NCBI GenBank assembly: GCA_003650865.1
Contig: QMSN01000062.1
Span: 1-6,259, forward strand
From: Thermoprotei archaeon
GTDB taxonomy: Archaea; Thermoproteota; Methanomethylicia; Nezhaarchaeales; WYZ-LMO8
Direction of reading: 5' to 3'
DNA length: 6,259 nucleotides
The notes under the pieces are model-generated. The model was not told the origin of the DNA. It saw only the letters and a list, made by a program, of their open reading frames with translations, and ran no database searches. A program made the translations under genes and the position numbers. This document shows, one piece after another, positions 5,383 through 6,259 of this stretch. Numbering within the stretch: position 1 is the stretch's first letter; each line of letters starts with the position of its first letter.

Positions 5383-6198
5383 TTAAAGCTGCTTGAGCAG
5401 CTCCAAGATTAGGGGTATGAAGCTTAAGGCGCCTATGGCTATGCAGAAAGCCCAGAACCTCAATCTTCGAGCTAGCTTCATGAGCAAGCTTATGGTCGCG
5501 TAGCCCACCACAAAGGCCGCTAACACTCCTATCAGTGAGGGGTATGTGAAGGAGGCTACCTCGCCGCTTAGGGCTAGGTACGCGTCTGCTACTGCTACAA
5601 CTGGTATGCTGACTATGAAGCTCAACTTAAGGGAGGTCGACGCGCCGTAACCGCATAGTAGGAGCGTGGATACTGTTAAGCCGCTTCGGCTGAGCCCTGG
5701 AATTACGGATAGGGACTGCACGACGCCTAACAGGATAGCATCTCTAAGCCTCACTTCCTCTCTAAACACCCTCCTCTCTTTGGCGAGCTTCTGTATCAGG
5801 CCGTTTACGATGAGGAAGCACCCGACTAGGGCCATGAGGATCGACCCCTCCAAGAGCGTTAACCCCTTGACGGCCACGTAGAGGGGTAAGCCGAGGATGC
5901 ACGTTATGATCGTAGCTACAGCTATGAACGCGAGGAGCTCTACACCGCCATCCCCAGACTTAAAGGCCCTCGGGACGCTCTTCGCAAGCTTGACGATGTC
6001 TCTTCTGAAGTATAGCGCTGCTGCTAGGAGGGTTCCCAAGTGAAGCCATATGGTGGCTGGTATTAGAGACCTTGGATCGAAACCCATACTAGCCAGCACT
6101 AATGTGTTCACTCCCTCGCTTGACACGGGAAGCCATTCAAGCACTCCTTGAAGCAACCCCACGACTAAGAACACTAGGGTTGAGTCCATGAGCCGCAC
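5383..6198 (-). CDS. uppP: UppP/BacA-family polyprenyl (undecaprenyl-type) diphosphatase, membrane protein
   Basis: UppP-family enzymes dephosphorylate C55-type polyprenyl diphosphates to recycle the lipid carrier. In an archaeon the likely substrate is the dolichyl-type carrier of N-glycosylation or surface glycan synthesis (inference). The 271-residue protein is strongly hydrophobic, with about seven or eight predicted membrane segments. It has both family signatures: QGVLEWLPVSSEG (17-29; Q17 and E21 fit the (E/Q)xxxE motif) and PGLSRSG (167-173, with R171). WLHLGTLLAA (51-60) matches the conserved second segment. The histidine following the SSxG motif in the E. coli enzyme (H30) is valine here, with asparagine next. 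The open frame begins at GTG (6196-6198), directly after an in-frame TAG. ATG at 6187-6189 (268 residues) is preferred because AGGTG lies 6 bases before it. A gap of 83 bases separates its stop from mmp11. Confidence 0.92.
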   Translation of the reverse strand: MRLMDSTLVFLVVGLLQGVLEWLPVSSEGVNTLVLASMGFDPRSLIPATIWLHLGTLLAAALYFRRDIVKLAKSVPRAFKSGDGGVELLAFIAVATIITCILGLPLYVAVKGLTLLEGSILMALVGCFLIVNGLIQKLAKERRVFREEVRLRDAILLGVVQSLSVIPGLSRSGLTVSTLLLCGYGASTSLKLSFIVSIPVVAVADAYLALSGEVASFTYPSLIGVLAAFVVGYATISLLMKLARRLRFWAFCIAIGALSFIPLILELLKQL

Positions 6199-6200
6199 CT
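6196..6200 (-). promoter_or_regulatory. Ribosome-binding site overlapping the GTG of uppP
   Basis: AGGTG (6200-6196, minus strand) matches the archaeal anti-Shine-Dalgarno sequence and lies 6 bases before the ATG at 6189-6187. Its last three bases are the apparent GTG start of the longest frame, so that GTG is more likely part of the ribosome site than the initiator. Confidence 0.5.
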
Positions 6201-6235
6201 AAGCCACATGGCCTACAGCTTCTTAGGCGCTATGT

Positions 6236-6243
6236 GTATTAAG
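6236..6243 (-). promoter_or_regulatory. Candidate TATA box for uppP
   Basis: CTTAATAC (6243-6236, minus strand) is centred about 50 bases before the preferred ATG, predicting a leader of roughly 24 bases that includes the AGGTG site. The remaining 61 bases at this edge (6199-6259) hold no open frame continuing out of the window that I can support. Confidence 0.35.
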
Positions 6244-6259
6244 CGTTAGGCATACAGGC

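Noticed and set aside
5666..5881. 71-codon plus-strand open frame
   Set aside because: Antisense to uppP with no family resemblance or ribosome site.
194..6198. A single five-gene operon
   Set aside because: All five genes share a strand, but gaps of 67-141 bases each contain a TATA-like element at suitable distance and the functions are unrelated.

Overview
The window reads as chromosomal DNA of an archaeon, probably a thermophile of the Thermoproteota/TACK side. The evidence is an archaeal-type Elp3, an archaea-specific 8-oxoguanine glycosylase (AGOG), a TrpB2-type tryptophan synthase beta chain, archaeal TATA-like boxes at about the right distance upstream of the genes, frequent GTG/TTG starts and short or nearly absent leaders. 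A homologue of methanogenesis marker protein 11 suggests a methanogenic or alkane-oxidising (Mcr-bearing) lineage, or a descendant of one. The exact taxon cannot be fixed from this window.

Layout: bases 1-162 (+) are the last 53 codons of a membrane protein that looks like the C-terminus of a P-type cation ATPase. It converges on five complete genes, all on the minus strand. Reading in their transcription direction (right to left) they are: a UppP/BacA-family polyprenyl-diphosphate phosphatase (5383-6198), methanogenesis marker protein 11 (4370-5299), TrpB2 (2889-4289), AGOG (1878-2747) and Elp3 (194-1810). Gaps are 67-141 bases, and each of the five genes has its own plausible TATA-like element. 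They therefore look like singly promoted neighbours rather than one tight operon, although read-through is possible.

No common pathway is evident: lipid-carrier recycling, a methanogenesis-linked protein of unknown function, tryptophan (or serine) metabolism, oxidative DNA repair and wobble-uridine tRNA modification. The most interesting gene is the marker-11 protein. It carries the IGIDDTD motif and a C-terminal glycine-rich motif resembling those of TiaS, the tRNA-Ile2 agmatidine synthetase, but lacks room for the TiaS RNA-binding C-terminal domains. Short inverted repeats sit at the promoters of mmp11, trpB2 and elp3 and could be operators. No tRNA, rRNA, CRISPR array, insertion sequence or phage feature was seen, and no gene-free stretch exceeds 300 bases.
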